From Prinsepia uniflora (lineage: Eukaryota > Streptophyta > Magnoliopsida > Rosales > Rosaceae): a DNA stretch of 64,000 nt. The stretch's first letter is position 1. Each line of letters opens with the position of its first letter. The stretch spans positions 68,311,586 through 68,375,585 of the forward strand of contig CM064871.1 in assembly GCA_032719365.1 (NCBI GenBank), written 5' to 3'. The notes below the pieces were generated by a model. That model had not been told where the DNA came from. It ran no database searches and saw only the letters and a list, made by a program, of their open reading frames with translations. The translations under genes were made by a program, and so were the position numbers. Below are positions 47,627 through 59,000 of the stretch, in pieces.

Positions 47627-50600
47627 TAATAGGACCCATCCCAATCCCCCCGGGATTAGTGCGGGATGACCCTGCTCCCGTCTGACACGAAGTGTCAGAC
47701 AAGGGATATTTCCGACCTTTGCCCTCCCGGGCTATCAGAGTACGCCAGGATCCGGAGGAGGTATGTGATATCTCGGTCTCTGCTACAGTCCACATCCGAT
47801 GTCAACTTGAAAGGTAGTCAAAACATTAAAAGCTGTGAGTGGACAAAACAAGAGTTTATAAAAGCAGTTTATCGAGAAGACATTTGTACCCTTCACTAAA
47901 AAGCATGCATGCATTCGAAAACCATTTATCCAGAATTCATAAGCGTGAACTAAGCCCAAAACCAAGATTAAAAGAACCATAATGAAAACGACCATACGGG
48001 CCACTGCCCAAATCCATAAGGGACTCAACCAAAACCAGAAATAAACCAAGTACACGAGCCACCGCTCAAATCCTGTGTAACCACACATCACATATCATAT
48101 ATCATATTTATATCATATACACATATAATTCACACAACCAATCTTGTCACGGTTTCCAAAGCTACGCGCGTGCTACCCGGGTCTCAATCCGAGTCTTCTC
48201 AAAGTCAAAGTCAAGGTCAATGTCCACAGACCACTGACCCTACCCGAGGTAATAGTAACCATAGCCTTCCTGAGAGTAAGGAACTCAACTGGGGGGTGAC
48301 TCCACTCAGTCGGTGCTCCGTGACTACTCAGGGGTCCACCCAGGCCAACGGCCCTCCCTGGAGGAGATAATAGAACAAGTAAAGGAAGGTAGATGAACAT
48401 ATATATACATAACATAAACATTCATGCCTGGTTCCCCTGAACCGTCATGATCCATAACATCCATAACAAGGGTTCATACCAGTTCCCCTAAACCGTCATG
48501 TACCATAATGACCTGACAAAGGTTCATGCCGGTTCCCATAAAACGTCATTAACCACAATGACCTTTCCAGAGTTCATGCCGGTTCCCATAAACCGTCATG
48601 AACTTGGAAATCCACGTAGGGTCCTTGACCCGAAATCATAAACCGTAAAGTAACTGGGTCTCGTGCTCGAACATATGACTCAACTGGGCACCGTACCCTA
48701 TATCTAAGGTTTAGTCACGATTCCGATCATAGTGATGCGTGCAACCATCCATCCAGGACCACCCTCAATCCTGGTATGTCGCCGTGAACGTATCAACCGA
48801 CGCGACCACCACAAGATCATGGTGCACTCATCACCGATCGATATCCTGAACCGTCAGCACTCTGAAGACGAGCCTCCCCAGGCTGCCCGACCACGAATCG
48901 TGCATCGTGACCTCTCCGGAAGGAACACATCCCAATCCGGAGGCGAGCGTCGTATCGTCGATCGCCGTGCACATAACACCCGTCGCGACCACGATTTAGA
49001 CCCGAAGGTTGTAAATAGTGTCATATGCCCGAGACCAAACCTAATGGGTCTCATACCCGAGTTTATCCTTTTAGAAATCCAAAACCAAATCATTTAAACC
49101 AATAAAGAAATACAGACCCGTATAGGCACCGTATAGGGCCGAAACCTCGAAATACATGCCTATACGTAACCACACATCCAAATGCACTCATGGCATCACA
49201 AACAAGTATTTAAAACATATAATAAACATTTATGCATGCACCAATTTAAAAAAAAAGGTCCACTCACAGACCGTCCGAGCTGCCGCCTCGATTTGCGTGT
49301 CATAGGCTCCCCGAGCCGATCACCGTCACCAGGACTCCCAAACCCCGTAATTTTCCCGAACTTTTAACTATTTTTAAACCGACCCTAAACCTTCCGACAC
49401 CTCGAAAACTATCGAAACGATGTCCGATTGACTCGAAACCAGTCCAAAAATGTTCGTTACATCGAATAGATGATTTGACATGTTGGAACCATCCTCAAAT
49501 TCTTCCCCACGCGCCCGCACGCGCCGCCTGAAGTGGCTGCGCGTGGTAGCCACGCGCCTGCTACAGTGTCATCCCCTACCTCGTGTCGACCGGTCTGAAC
49601 CGGTCCGGTCCGGTTCGCCTGCAACTTGGACCGGCTTGACCGGTTCAAGCTCATTCCGGCCCAGTTTTTCACCGTTTTCAATCCTAATCAATCCTAACCT
49701 TCCTATAATCATCCTAGGAACCTAACCCAATTAATTAGAAGCCCTAAAACCTCTAAAACCCGACCGGTTTGATTTTTCCCTTCACGGTTCGAAAATCCCA
49801 AAACCTCCCAGGGCTTCCCCGACGTCCAACCTTCATCCAAACCTTCCTACAAACTCCCTAGAAACCTAAATAACCCATCCTAATCATCCAAAACAGTCCA
49901 TAACATCAAAATCCAAATAAAAATTGAAAATGGGCTTACCGGGTACCCGCTCGGGTTCTGGGTTCCAGCCACCGCCCACGGTGGTTCCAGCCACCAGCTG
50001 CCATCCCTAGTCCTCCTCTCTCACTCTCTGGTCTCTCCAGGATCATTTGGGGTTAATGGTTTGGTGTTTGGGTTGCACAGAGGAGAGGAAATGAGATCGG
50101 GTGGGTTTTTTGGGTTTGAAATGAAAATGGAATGGTTTGCACGGTGCATGAATCAATTTGGGTGTCCATTGGATGGGTGACACTTGTCACTCATCCATTG
50201 GGCATCAGGATAAATATCTGGGCCCACTAGATTCCAAAAGTGAACTCGTCTCATAATTCGTACAATAGTGCACTCGAACTTCCGTGAACCGTAACTTCGT
50301 CGTCGAACGTCGGAATTCGACGTGCCGCCTGTCTATGGATTCGTATCGTCCCGATCTACGTAACGGTCCTTGGCCCTCGGCCATTGGACCTCCCGGTTAA
50401 AAATTCAACATTTGACCCCTTTTAACCAAAATTACCAAATTGCCCCTAAACTTCCGAACGTCATAACGTCCTCATCGAACGTCGGAATTGAACGTGCCAC
50501 CTGTCTATGAACTCGTGACATCACGAACTACGTCACATTCATCGGTAAAATTCCATTTGACCGCCCGAATGAAAAGTCAACATTTTGCCACGATCAAGGG

Positions 50601-50713
50601 CAAAACGATCATTTTGCATCGTTCGTCCGATTTCGCATAACTAATCACCTATTAGCCTCACTAATCGTGATTAGTCACTAATCTAATCTAGGAATTTGGG
50701 ACGGGTCGTTACA
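47627..50713 (-). repeat. LTR-b of the truncated array, probably chimeric
   Basis: 3087 bp. Its outer end has decayed from TGACAGG to TAATAGG. Four hairpin units at 48420-48603. The last difference from LTR-a is at 49010 (T against C at 42695); everything to the right is identical by eye, pointing to a crossover near there. Bracketing pair at 47833-47844 and 49258-49269. Confidence 0.85.
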
Positions 50714-51358
50714 ACCTTCCCTCCTTAATTAATTTTGTCCTCAAAATTCCAACCGACCTAAATCCAACCGTTCTTCCCTCCTTAATTAATTTCGTTCTTG
50801 AAACTCCAACTATCTCGATTCCACAACCACCTCGTGGAAAGTAGAATCAACCTCGAAACTCGTGTACACTAGTACACCCACTAACCAGAGTAATACTCGT
50901 CTGCAACCAGACGTACCCCTAACACTCTCGTTACATCGACTACATTCGACCACGTCGAATGACAGTAGTCACCCGTTTCGAATTGAAACTGTTTGTCAAA
51001 TCTATCGAGTCGCTGACACAACCAACTTGACGGTTCCTTGCTCAATCACCAATCTATAACGATGTCTGCTCCCGCTAGTAGTCACCAGACCTCACTAATC
51101 GATCCACGATGACACCTCCGAAAACTGTCACCACTTAACAGTCGTCAATCGAAAACTGTCACTATATTCACTCGTGGTTACACTAACCACCAACTCACAC
51201 AACCTGAGTATACGTATACTAACAATCACTCGACCTGTGTGTAACCGGACCCATCAGAACTACTATGACCCAATGCACAGTATCCAATATCCAGTCCACG
51301 TCCTCGACAAATCCAATGGTATCGGAACCAATCCGACTACCAACACGCTCACCAACAT
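50714..51358 (-). other. Truncated second internal copy
   Basis: A copy of 44399-45043. Identity stops after CCAACAT at 51358, a clean breakpoint into unrelated DNA. Deletion after tandem duplication is the simplest reading. Confidence 0.8.
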
Positions 51359-51436
51359 TACCCTAGAGGAGAAAATGAATACACAAAGAAACAGCACATT
51401 AAATGAAAATCTATTAATTAGACAATACCTCATTAC

Positions 51437-51801
51437 CCAATTCCAGAGACCCATTTCTCGAATCCAAAATGCTCCATGAATAGCAATAAGCCACCATTAT
51501 GACCAATATCAGCTTCTCTGGTTGTGTCTTCGAATGAAATACCTAAAACCAACTATGGTCGAAGCACATAGTGCCAAACGCAGGAAAAGCAGTATCTCAA
51601 ACAAATAGACAATTACATATAAATACTTGCAAATTATGTTGCAAGTTATAAGTCATATTATACGGAAATTTGTTCCGAAAGCAATGGTAAACGGAATTAT
51701 TTGGAAATATTAACAAATACAAACTTGTAAGTATAGACAAATTGAACATCAAGATTTTGGTGTACCTAGATGAGCATACACAACGGGAAGGTCGGTTCTT
51801 T
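51437..51801 (-). pseudogene. Two captured exons of an unrecognised gene
   Basis: On the minus strand a 36-nt exon (51801-51766) lies between a TTGATTGCAG acceptor and a GTACAC donor. A second exon starts after TTGGTTTTAG at 51542 and could end at a GTAATG donor at 51436. Joined, they give one open frame, RTDLPVVYAHLG then ISFEDTTREADIGHNGG and on to EKWVSGIG. The reading across the intron supports real exons. The phase needed upstream (one base) does not fit the NPSN13-like exon, so a different donor gene is likely. I do not recognise the protein. Confidence 0.35.
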
Positions 51802-51998
51802 CTGCAATCAAATTGAAGCTCAATCAGTACACAAAATTGGAAGATCGTAAATCAATAAGTCACGAACTCGAAATTATTTCATAATTGCACTTTTTAATAA
51901 ACTCGCAGAAAATTCAGACATTTAAGAAAAAGAAAAGCTATTATCTTTATTCAGTATGTATAAATATGAAAATGCAAGTGAAACACAGAGAGACGTAC

Positions 51999-52084
51999 GC
52001 GAGGGCTCGAAAATTATTATGGATTTCACCGTGGATCCGCTCCAACTGTGGACTCATCGGCAAGTTGCTGGCCATTGTCGCCAT
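51999..52084 (-). pseudogene. NPSN13: Captured first exon of novel plant SNARE 13-like gene
   Basis: The minus-strand ATG at 52084 (or 52075) opens an 86-nt exon ending in a GTACGT donor. The peptide ends ASNLPMSPQLERIHGEIHNN then FRAL, closely matching the N-terminus I recall for plant NPSN13, a Qb-SNARE involved in membrane fusion at the cell plate and plasma membrane. The intron falls in phase 2 inside the alanine codon, where the known protein continues ANGFQ. I could not find the next NPSN exon downstream, so only the 5' part was taken into Helitron B, perhaps with its promoter (52085-52376 and 55381 onward). Confidence 0.6.
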
Positions 52085-52376
52085 AGACTAACTCGGCTGA
52101 AATTGAAACCGCAAAATAAAAAAGCCCTAACTTTTACCCTTTTTTACGATTTGATAGACTACACGACATATGTTTCCTCATATTTTGGGATTTGGTGGAG
52201 GTTAAGCAGCGAAACCCTAATTTCAATCGTTCATGGGAGACAGAAATCGAAACTCAACGAAGCCTGAAAGAGAAAAACCACAAATTCAATACAAACGATG
52301 GTGAACTGAATGTTACCTGCAAATTGACAAACAATGGTGATAAAGTTCTGAGAAAATCGCAAGACCCTAGAAGATG

Positions 52377-55375
52377 TGTCAGGACCCACCCCCAATCCCC
52401 CGGGATTAAGGGCTAAATCCTACTCCCGTCTAACTTACGCATGACACGAAGGCTAAACTGACGTCCAACCTCCATGTGACACGTAAGTCAGACAAGGGAT
52501 TCTCGATCCGACCGTCCTAAAAGTATCCGAACTTCCCAGAGTGTGCCGAACCTACTGTGGATTGCGGGTGTGATGTCTCCATCTCTCTCGACTAACAGCC
52601 CGCACCATAACAACCTGGAGGGTATCAAAAAACATAAAAGACTGTGAGTGGACAAAAATAAAGTATACATTTAAAAACTGTTCATAAAAGAAGTACATTT
52701 CTACCCTCCATGTAAAAACAAATACATGCATATACTTGTCATGTTAGAAAACCATTCTTATCAAAACCATCAATGAAAACCATTATCGAAAACCCGAATC
52801 ACATTCGTTATTCAAATCCAGGCCTCAGCCTCAAATCACAAAGCAATCTCAAATACGGGAACTCAGTCCCAAAACTCATCAAATCCAATTCATCCGGGCC
52901 ACTGCCCAAAACATCTTAAACCCAGTGAAAAACATCAATCATGCGATTTTGTTGGATCTCAAGTGTGCCTGAGTCTTTAAACTCAAAACCATGCGCATAA
53001 TCAAGCCTTCCCGGGATATCAACGAGTCTTTAAACTCAAAACACAATCAGCAGGCCTCAGGGGGTATCACAATCACCGAGTCTTTAAACTCAAAACATAT
53101 ACCGAGTCTTTAAACTTAAAACATATCAATCCAGGGCCCTCCCCCCGGCAATCAACCGAGTCTTTAAACTCAAAACCAGATCCAGCGGTTTTTTTTTTCC
53201 GGGTCTTTAAACCCAAAACCATTTTTCATTTAATCAGTGGAAACCATAGAAAATCCTCATCCGAATTCGCAACAATGATTCCGTAAGCTGGCATCCGGAA
53301 CCACTATCCTGAATCCAAATCCAGATTTCCTTTCCAAATCTCGAAAACCAAATTCGAAATCTCATTTCCAAAATCCGGTTTCAAAACCGAAATCTCATGA
53401 ACAGGGCTCCAAGGCCGAAATCACTTTTCCGAAATCCATTTCAAATCATTGAAATCACATCATATTTCAAATCCCGAAATCAAATCATAAAGACCATGAT
53501 CAAATCACAAGAACAATCGAAATCTCGTAAAACGTGAAATTTCGTAAATATCTCGAAAATCGTGCAAAATCGTAAACCATCAAGATCAGAAATAAAATCA
53601 TAGAATCACGTATAGAAAACATATAAAAACATATATGCATGCATCATAAGTTAGAAAGCAAAGTCCATTCACAGACAGTTTTGTCGCTGCCTCGATACTC
53701 GTGTGTTTACATCGTTCTCGGCTAATCCGCTAACACCGGATTTCCCGAACCTGTCCAAATCTTATAAGAAGGTTACTAACTACTTCATAATGATCATACT
53801 TAAGCCCCGTAATTTTTTCGTATTTTTAACTATTTTTAACCGAGGTCTAAAACCTTCGGACATCCCGAAACATATCAAGACGATGTTCGATCGACTCGAA
53901 ACCAATCCCAAAATGTTCGTTACATCCAATACTTTAAAAGTCGTGTTGGAAGATTCCCGAAAATACCCTTCACGTGCCCCCACGCGCGTCTGGAAGATTC
54001 TGCGCATGAAACCCACGCGCGTGAACAGTGTCACCTTCAACCTCCCGCTAGCCCAGTTCAGGCCAGTTCGAACCGACCCGGTTAGACCGAACTGGCGTAG
54101 GCGGTTTTCAGCCATTTCCAACACGATTTCAATATGTTTTTCACTCATAGTTTCGTCCTTAAGTTTGGGATTGATTTAACTAATTAAAACATGAAATGAA
54201 CCTCTAAATGATACCTTCCAATTCGAACCAAAAATATAGAAAATTTCAGGTTCTGTTCCCGGCCACCATCAGCCTTCTCAAGTCACGAGTTCACATCCTT
54301 GGTTCAATAGGGACTTCCTACAATTGTAAGGACCATTAGAATGCCTCGACAGTTCCCCAAAACCATCGATTTTCAATTGAACTATGTTGGAAAAACAGAG
54401 AACCCGACATCCTTACCTGCTTCTATTCCTCCGCCGTGACTTCCTCCGCAGTTCTCAAGGTCCAAGAAACAATCATCAATCCTCTAAGCACCACCAGAGA
54501 TTGGTTTTCGATTGGTTTGATTGCTTGAGGTTCCTGGGCGTTCACAGTTTCTCTCTGTTTCTATGTCTTTTTCTCACCTTCTCTCAGATGTCTCACTCAA
54601 TCCCGTACTCAATCTCACTCACAACATCACAACAAGTCTCTGATCTTAATCAAACACAAGACATTCACACTCATGGCTCACACACAGAGAATGGCTGATT
54701 GTTGTTCTCTGTCTCTGTTTTTCCCCTCAAAATCGTATAAAACGTTAAACCCCCGTGTTCAAATTGTTAGACGGTGACAAAAGGTTCCACAGCCTTCCAG
54801 TAGAGGCCAAGTGTCCTCAATCTGATGGGCACACTCCCCCAAGCAGCCAAGTGTCCCACATTAACTGGGCATAGATCCCTAGGCACAGAAATGACCAAAA
54901 TGCCCTTTATTTCGCAATTTACCATTTTGCCCCTCCGATTCCTAGACCCATAACTTCATCGTCCGAACTCCAATCGACATGTACCGCCTGTCATTGTATT
55001 CAGGGCATCGAGACCTTCCTAACGATCCTCGAAGTTCGTGAAAATTTCATGTCATTTTTAAAGTCAACGAATTTCCCCTTTTGTCACGAAACTACCAATA
55101 TACCCTCAAATTTCCGAACGTCATAACTTCCTCCTCGGATGTCGGAATCGGACGTGCCACCTGTCTATGAACTTGAGACGTCCCGAACTACGTCACGGTC
55201 ATCGGTCAAAGTCTTTTTGATCGTCCGAAAGAAAAGTCAACATTTTTTCCCATTCCAGGGGCAAAATCGTCATTCTGCACCATCCATCCAAACGCATCCA
55301 ATTAATCACCGATTAACTTCACTAATCCGTCATTAACAACTAATCTAATTCTGATTTTTGGGATGGGTCGTTACA
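52377..55375 (-). repeat. Solo LTR S3
   Basis: A complete LTR of 2999 bp, TGTCAGGACCC to GGGTCGTTACA, flanked by AGATG at 52372-52376 and 55376-55380. It is a more distant subfamily of the same superfamily. Bracketing pair at 52642-52653 and 53663-53674 (one mismatch). It has its own repeat, GAGTCTTTAAACTCAAAAC. Non-coding. Confidence 0.9.
52971..53216. repeat. GAGTCTTTAAACTC repeat, six units, irregular spacing
   Basis: Units begin near 52971, 53024, 53078, 53104, 53158 and 53201. The last has GGGTCTTTAAACCC, where both arms changed together so the stem is kept. Confidence 0.75.
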
Positions 55376-55380
55376 AGATG

Positions 55381-55629
55381 AAGATGCGATATCGATCAAG
55401 ATAAAACAACTGCGTAATGGGATAAGCAAGAATGATTTGATTTAGGCGTTGTCGACCGCCTCAATTTTCCTTTCTAGAATCTGTCTCTCTCGATCTCTCA
55501 CTCTCTAACTCTGCTACAAGGAATATTATCCAAACTCTAGTTTTTTCGTATTAAAAGAAGGGCATTATCGGACTTTCACTATACATATACTATTTATAAA
55601 CAGTATCCCGACACACGAATTTTAATAGA
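55381..55629 (-). other. Helitron B own DNA, 5' end
   Basis: On the minus strand it starts TCTATTAAAATTCGTGTGTC and continues into an A/T-rich stretch, with the 5' TC at 55629 and host T at 55630. It shares its first 30 or so bases with Helitron A. The element stops about 435 bp before the RPK2 ATG. Confidence 0.5.
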
Positions 55630-55828
55630 TAGCAAATTAGTCGTTAAATTAGTGGTCAAGTAAGAGAATGTAAATTGGAATGTCTTTATTATAGAAACAG
55701 TAAGGTGGCAGAAACAGACCGACACGTAGACAGGCCATGCAGGGCCCCACTATCCTCATGGTCTTACGAGCAGCAGCCATGTGTTGACGTGCTGATGCAT
55801 TCAATGACCGACAATGGTCCCCACAAAC

Positions 55829-55836
55829 TATTTAAA
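55829..55836 (+). promoter_or_regulatory. Putative TATA box of RPK2
   Basis: TATTTAAA lies 228 bp before the ATG. It is followed by GGGGCCCAC (TGGGCC-type motif) at about 55844 and a purine-rich GAAGAGA leader at 55915-56010. The promoter interval from 55630 to 56063 is short because Helitron B ends at 55629. Confidence 0.4.
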
Positions 55837-56063
55837 GTCATCTGGGGCCCACCCATACTCCTCCCCCATTGGGCAATGAGTTTTCAAATCTGATAATAAA
55901 TAATAAATAATAAAATGAAGAGAAGCACCGCAAAGACCTCAGTCTTCTCAGACACCAGAAGAAGCAGTAGAGTACAGAAGAGAGACGACGGAGAAGGAAG
56001 GTAAAGCTGAAACGCTCACTATCCAAAAACCACCGTTTCGTTTGCCCTCTTCCTTTTGGGAAG

Positions 56064-59000
56064 ATGAAATGCCATTGGCTGTGCAAAACCGTGCTTTCCC
56101 TCTGCTTGTTTTGCTGCATTTTCTCTACAGTTTCTGGTGAGGGGCTGATTTCCGAGAAGTCCATTTTGCTTGAGATCAAGAGCTCAGTTTCAGACCCGCA
56201 TGGGCTTCTCTCCAGCTGGAACTCCACCAACTCCGATCACCAGTGTTTGTGGTTCGGGGTCTCCTGCGACTCCAAATCCAGGGTCGTCGCGCTCAGAATC
56301 ACCGGCGACGACGGCAAAGGAGGTAACTTTCGAGCTCTTTCTTGCTCTGAGACTTTGAAATTTCAATTTCCGTATAATGGGTTTGGGGTTTGGAGGAATA
56401 GTACACCTAGTAGTGGAAAATTAGCTGGAAAGCTTTCTCCTTGGGTTGGAAAGCTCACCGAGCTTAGAGTGTTATCGCTGCCTTTCAATGAACTTAGTGG
56501 TGAAATTCCTGGCATGGTTTCGGGGTTAGAAAAGCTTGAAGTGCTTGATCTTGAGGGAAATTTGTTAACCGGGAAGTTGCCAGCCCGGTTCTTGGGTTTG
56601 GGAAAGTTGAGGGTTTTGAATTTAGGGTTTAATAGGATTGGTGGTGGGGTCCTGTTTCGCTTTCAAAATGCAGGGCTTTGGAGGTTCTGAATTTAGCTGG
56701 AAATGAATTGAGCGGAACCATTCCTGTCTTTTTTGGTAGTTTTTCAAAGTTGCAAGAGATTTATTTGGCTCAAAATAGGTTAAATGGGTCTATCCCAGCC
56801 AAATTTGGAAGGTATTGTGGGAATCTTGAACATCTTGATATGTCAGGGAATTTCCTTGTTGGGAGAATTCCTGATAGTTTGGGGAATTGTCGGCGGTTAA
56901 AGACTCTTTTGCTGTTTTCAAATATATTGGACGGTGTCATTCCACCGGAGCTTGGTCGGATTCAAATGCTTGAGGTTCTAGATGTTTCGAGAAATAGCCT
57001 TAGTGGACCAATCCCCTCTGAGCTTGGAAAGTGTGTCAATTTGTCGGTTCTTGTCCTATCGAATCTTTTTAATCCATTGGAAACCAATCAAGAAACAGAT
57101 GGAGATTTGTCGGTTAGATTATCTAGTGATTCACGGGATGACTACAATTACTACGAAGGATCCATTCCAGAGGAAATTACAACCCTTACGAATTTGAAAA
57201 TAGTTTGGGCGCCTAGGGCAACCCTTGAAGGCAAGCTTCCGAGAAATTGGAATGGTTGTGAGAACTTGGAAATGGTGAACTTAGCTCAGAACCTTTTCAG
57301 TGAAGAAGTCATTGGAATATTTGAAAGATGCAAGAAGCTGCATTATCTAAATTTGGCCTCAAATAAGCTGAGTGGGAAGATTCATGCTAAGCTTCCAGTT
57401 CCTTGTATGAATGTTTTCAATGTTAGTGGAAACCTCATGTCTGGACCTCTGCCTGAGTTTAATTGCAAAGTGTGCCCGCAGGTGCCCTCAAATTCAGCTC
57501 TTATCCAAGCTCACAGTCTATCATTTCCATATCAAGTGCTTTTTACTTGCAGAACACAGCTTGACGCTCACTTACCCCTTTCTGGGGCTAGTATCTCAAT
57601 GATTCACGATTTTAGCAATAACAACTTCGTTGGCCCAATCCAACACCTCCCTCTTGCACCTGAGAGATTGGGGAAGCGGACTGTTTATGCATTTCTTGCT
57701 GGTGGGAACAGGTTCACTGGACCATTTCCTGAAAGCTTACTAGGAAAGTGTGATGGATTACATGGAATGATTATTAATGTTAGCAACAATAAGTTATCAG
57801 GTCACATTCCTTTTAAGCTTGGTGTGATGTGCAGATCTATTAGATTCTTGGATGCCTCCAGTAATCTATTTTCTGGATCGATACCTCCAGATTTTGGGGA
57901 TTTGAAATCGCTCTTCTTTCTTGATTTGAGTAGGAACCAGTTGCAGGGTCAAATTCCTGCAAGTATCAGTCATTTGAAGTATCTCAAGTATCTGTCCCTG
58001 GCTAGTAATAACCTTACTGGAGGTATTCCTGCTAGCTTTGTGTCGTTACACTCCCTTGAAGTGTTAAAGCTGTCTTCAAATTCTCTCTCTGGCGATATTC
58101 CTCAAGGTCTTGTGAACTTAAAAAACATAACTGTTTTTCTGCTTGACAACAATAAACTCTCTGGGCACATCCCTTCGGGCTTGTCTAATGTGAGATCACT
58201 ATCTACATTCAATGCCTCCTTTAATAACCTGTCGGGTTCATTTCCATTGAACAATAGTGTGATGAACTGCAGCGGCGTCCTTGGAAACCCTTTCATTAAT
58301 CCATGCCGTATTGTTACTCTAACTGCTCCATCTTCAGATCAGCCAGATAGCTATGGGAATACACAGCATAGCCCGGATTCTTTATCATCTAGTGGTAATC
58401 CTGAAGATAGTGGGTTAAACTCAATTGAGATTGCATCCATTGTTTCTGCATCAGCTGTTGTTTTGGTTCTGCTCTCTCTTGTTATCCTTTTCTTTTACAC
58501 AAGAAAATGGATACCCGATTCCAGGGTTCAGGGTTTTGAATATAAAGAAATGACAGTTTTTACAGACATCGGAGCTCCAATGACATTTGAGAATATTGTT
58601 CAAGCAACAGGGAATTTTAATGCTAGCCACTACATCGGAAGTGGAGGATTTGGAGCCACTTATAAGGCCGAAATTGCTCCAGGAAGCGTTGTAGCTGTGA
58701 AGAGGCTTGCTGTTGGGAGGTTTCACGGTGTTCAACAGTTCCATGCTGAGATTAAGACCCTTGGAAGGGTGAGACACCCCAACCTGGTGACTTTGATCGG
58801 TTACCATGCCAGTGAAAGTGAGATGTTGCTCATATATAATTATTTACCGGGAGGGAATTTGGAAAATTTTATCAAGGAAAGATCTAGAAGACCTTTCAAT
58901 TGGAATATTCTCCACAAGATTGCTCTGGATATAGCCCATGCGCTTGCTTATCTTCATGATGAGTGTATTCCACGTGTCTTGCACCGTGATGTAAAGCCAA

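Larger units (their letters stand above)
41387..51358 (-). mobile_element. Truncated tandem LTR array (long-LTR family)
   Basis: The order is LTR-a 41387-44398, internal 44399-47626, LTR-b 47627-50713, then only 645 bp of a second internal copy ending at 51358, where the sequence switches to Helitron B. From 49011 to 51358 it is identical by eye to 42696-45043 (period 6315), whereas the left parts of the two LTRs differ by many substitutions and indels. A third LTR and the rest of internal copy 2 have been lost, so no target duplication can be tested. There is no gag or pol; the frames of 100-144 codons inside are shared LTR sequence without protein features. Confidence 0.8.
39104..55629 (-). 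mobile_element. Helitron-like element B with nested insertions
   Basis: On the minus strand the 5' end at 55629 reads A|TCTATTAAAATTCGTG and the 3' end at 39104 reads TTGCTAG|T, giving the TC..CTAG ends and A/T target expected of Helitrons. A GC-rich segment (CCGCAGCAACGTGCAGG) lies about 10 bases before CTAG where Helitrons carry a terminal hairpin, though its stem is imperfect. Own sequence is 39104-40621, 51359-52376 and 55381-55629; the rest is later insertions. It carries exon-like fragments of host genes but no Rep-helicase, so it is non-autonomous. Whether 39104 and 55629 belong to one element is inferred from orientation and order. Confidence 0.5.

Noticed and set aside
52971..53220. 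CRISPR-like repeat array
   Set aside because: Spacing is irregular, repeats are self-complementary LTR minisatellites and the genome is a plant's.
55675..55893. 72-codon frame upstream of RPK2
   Set aside because: It overlaps the probable promoter and TATA-like box and has no protein-like pattern.
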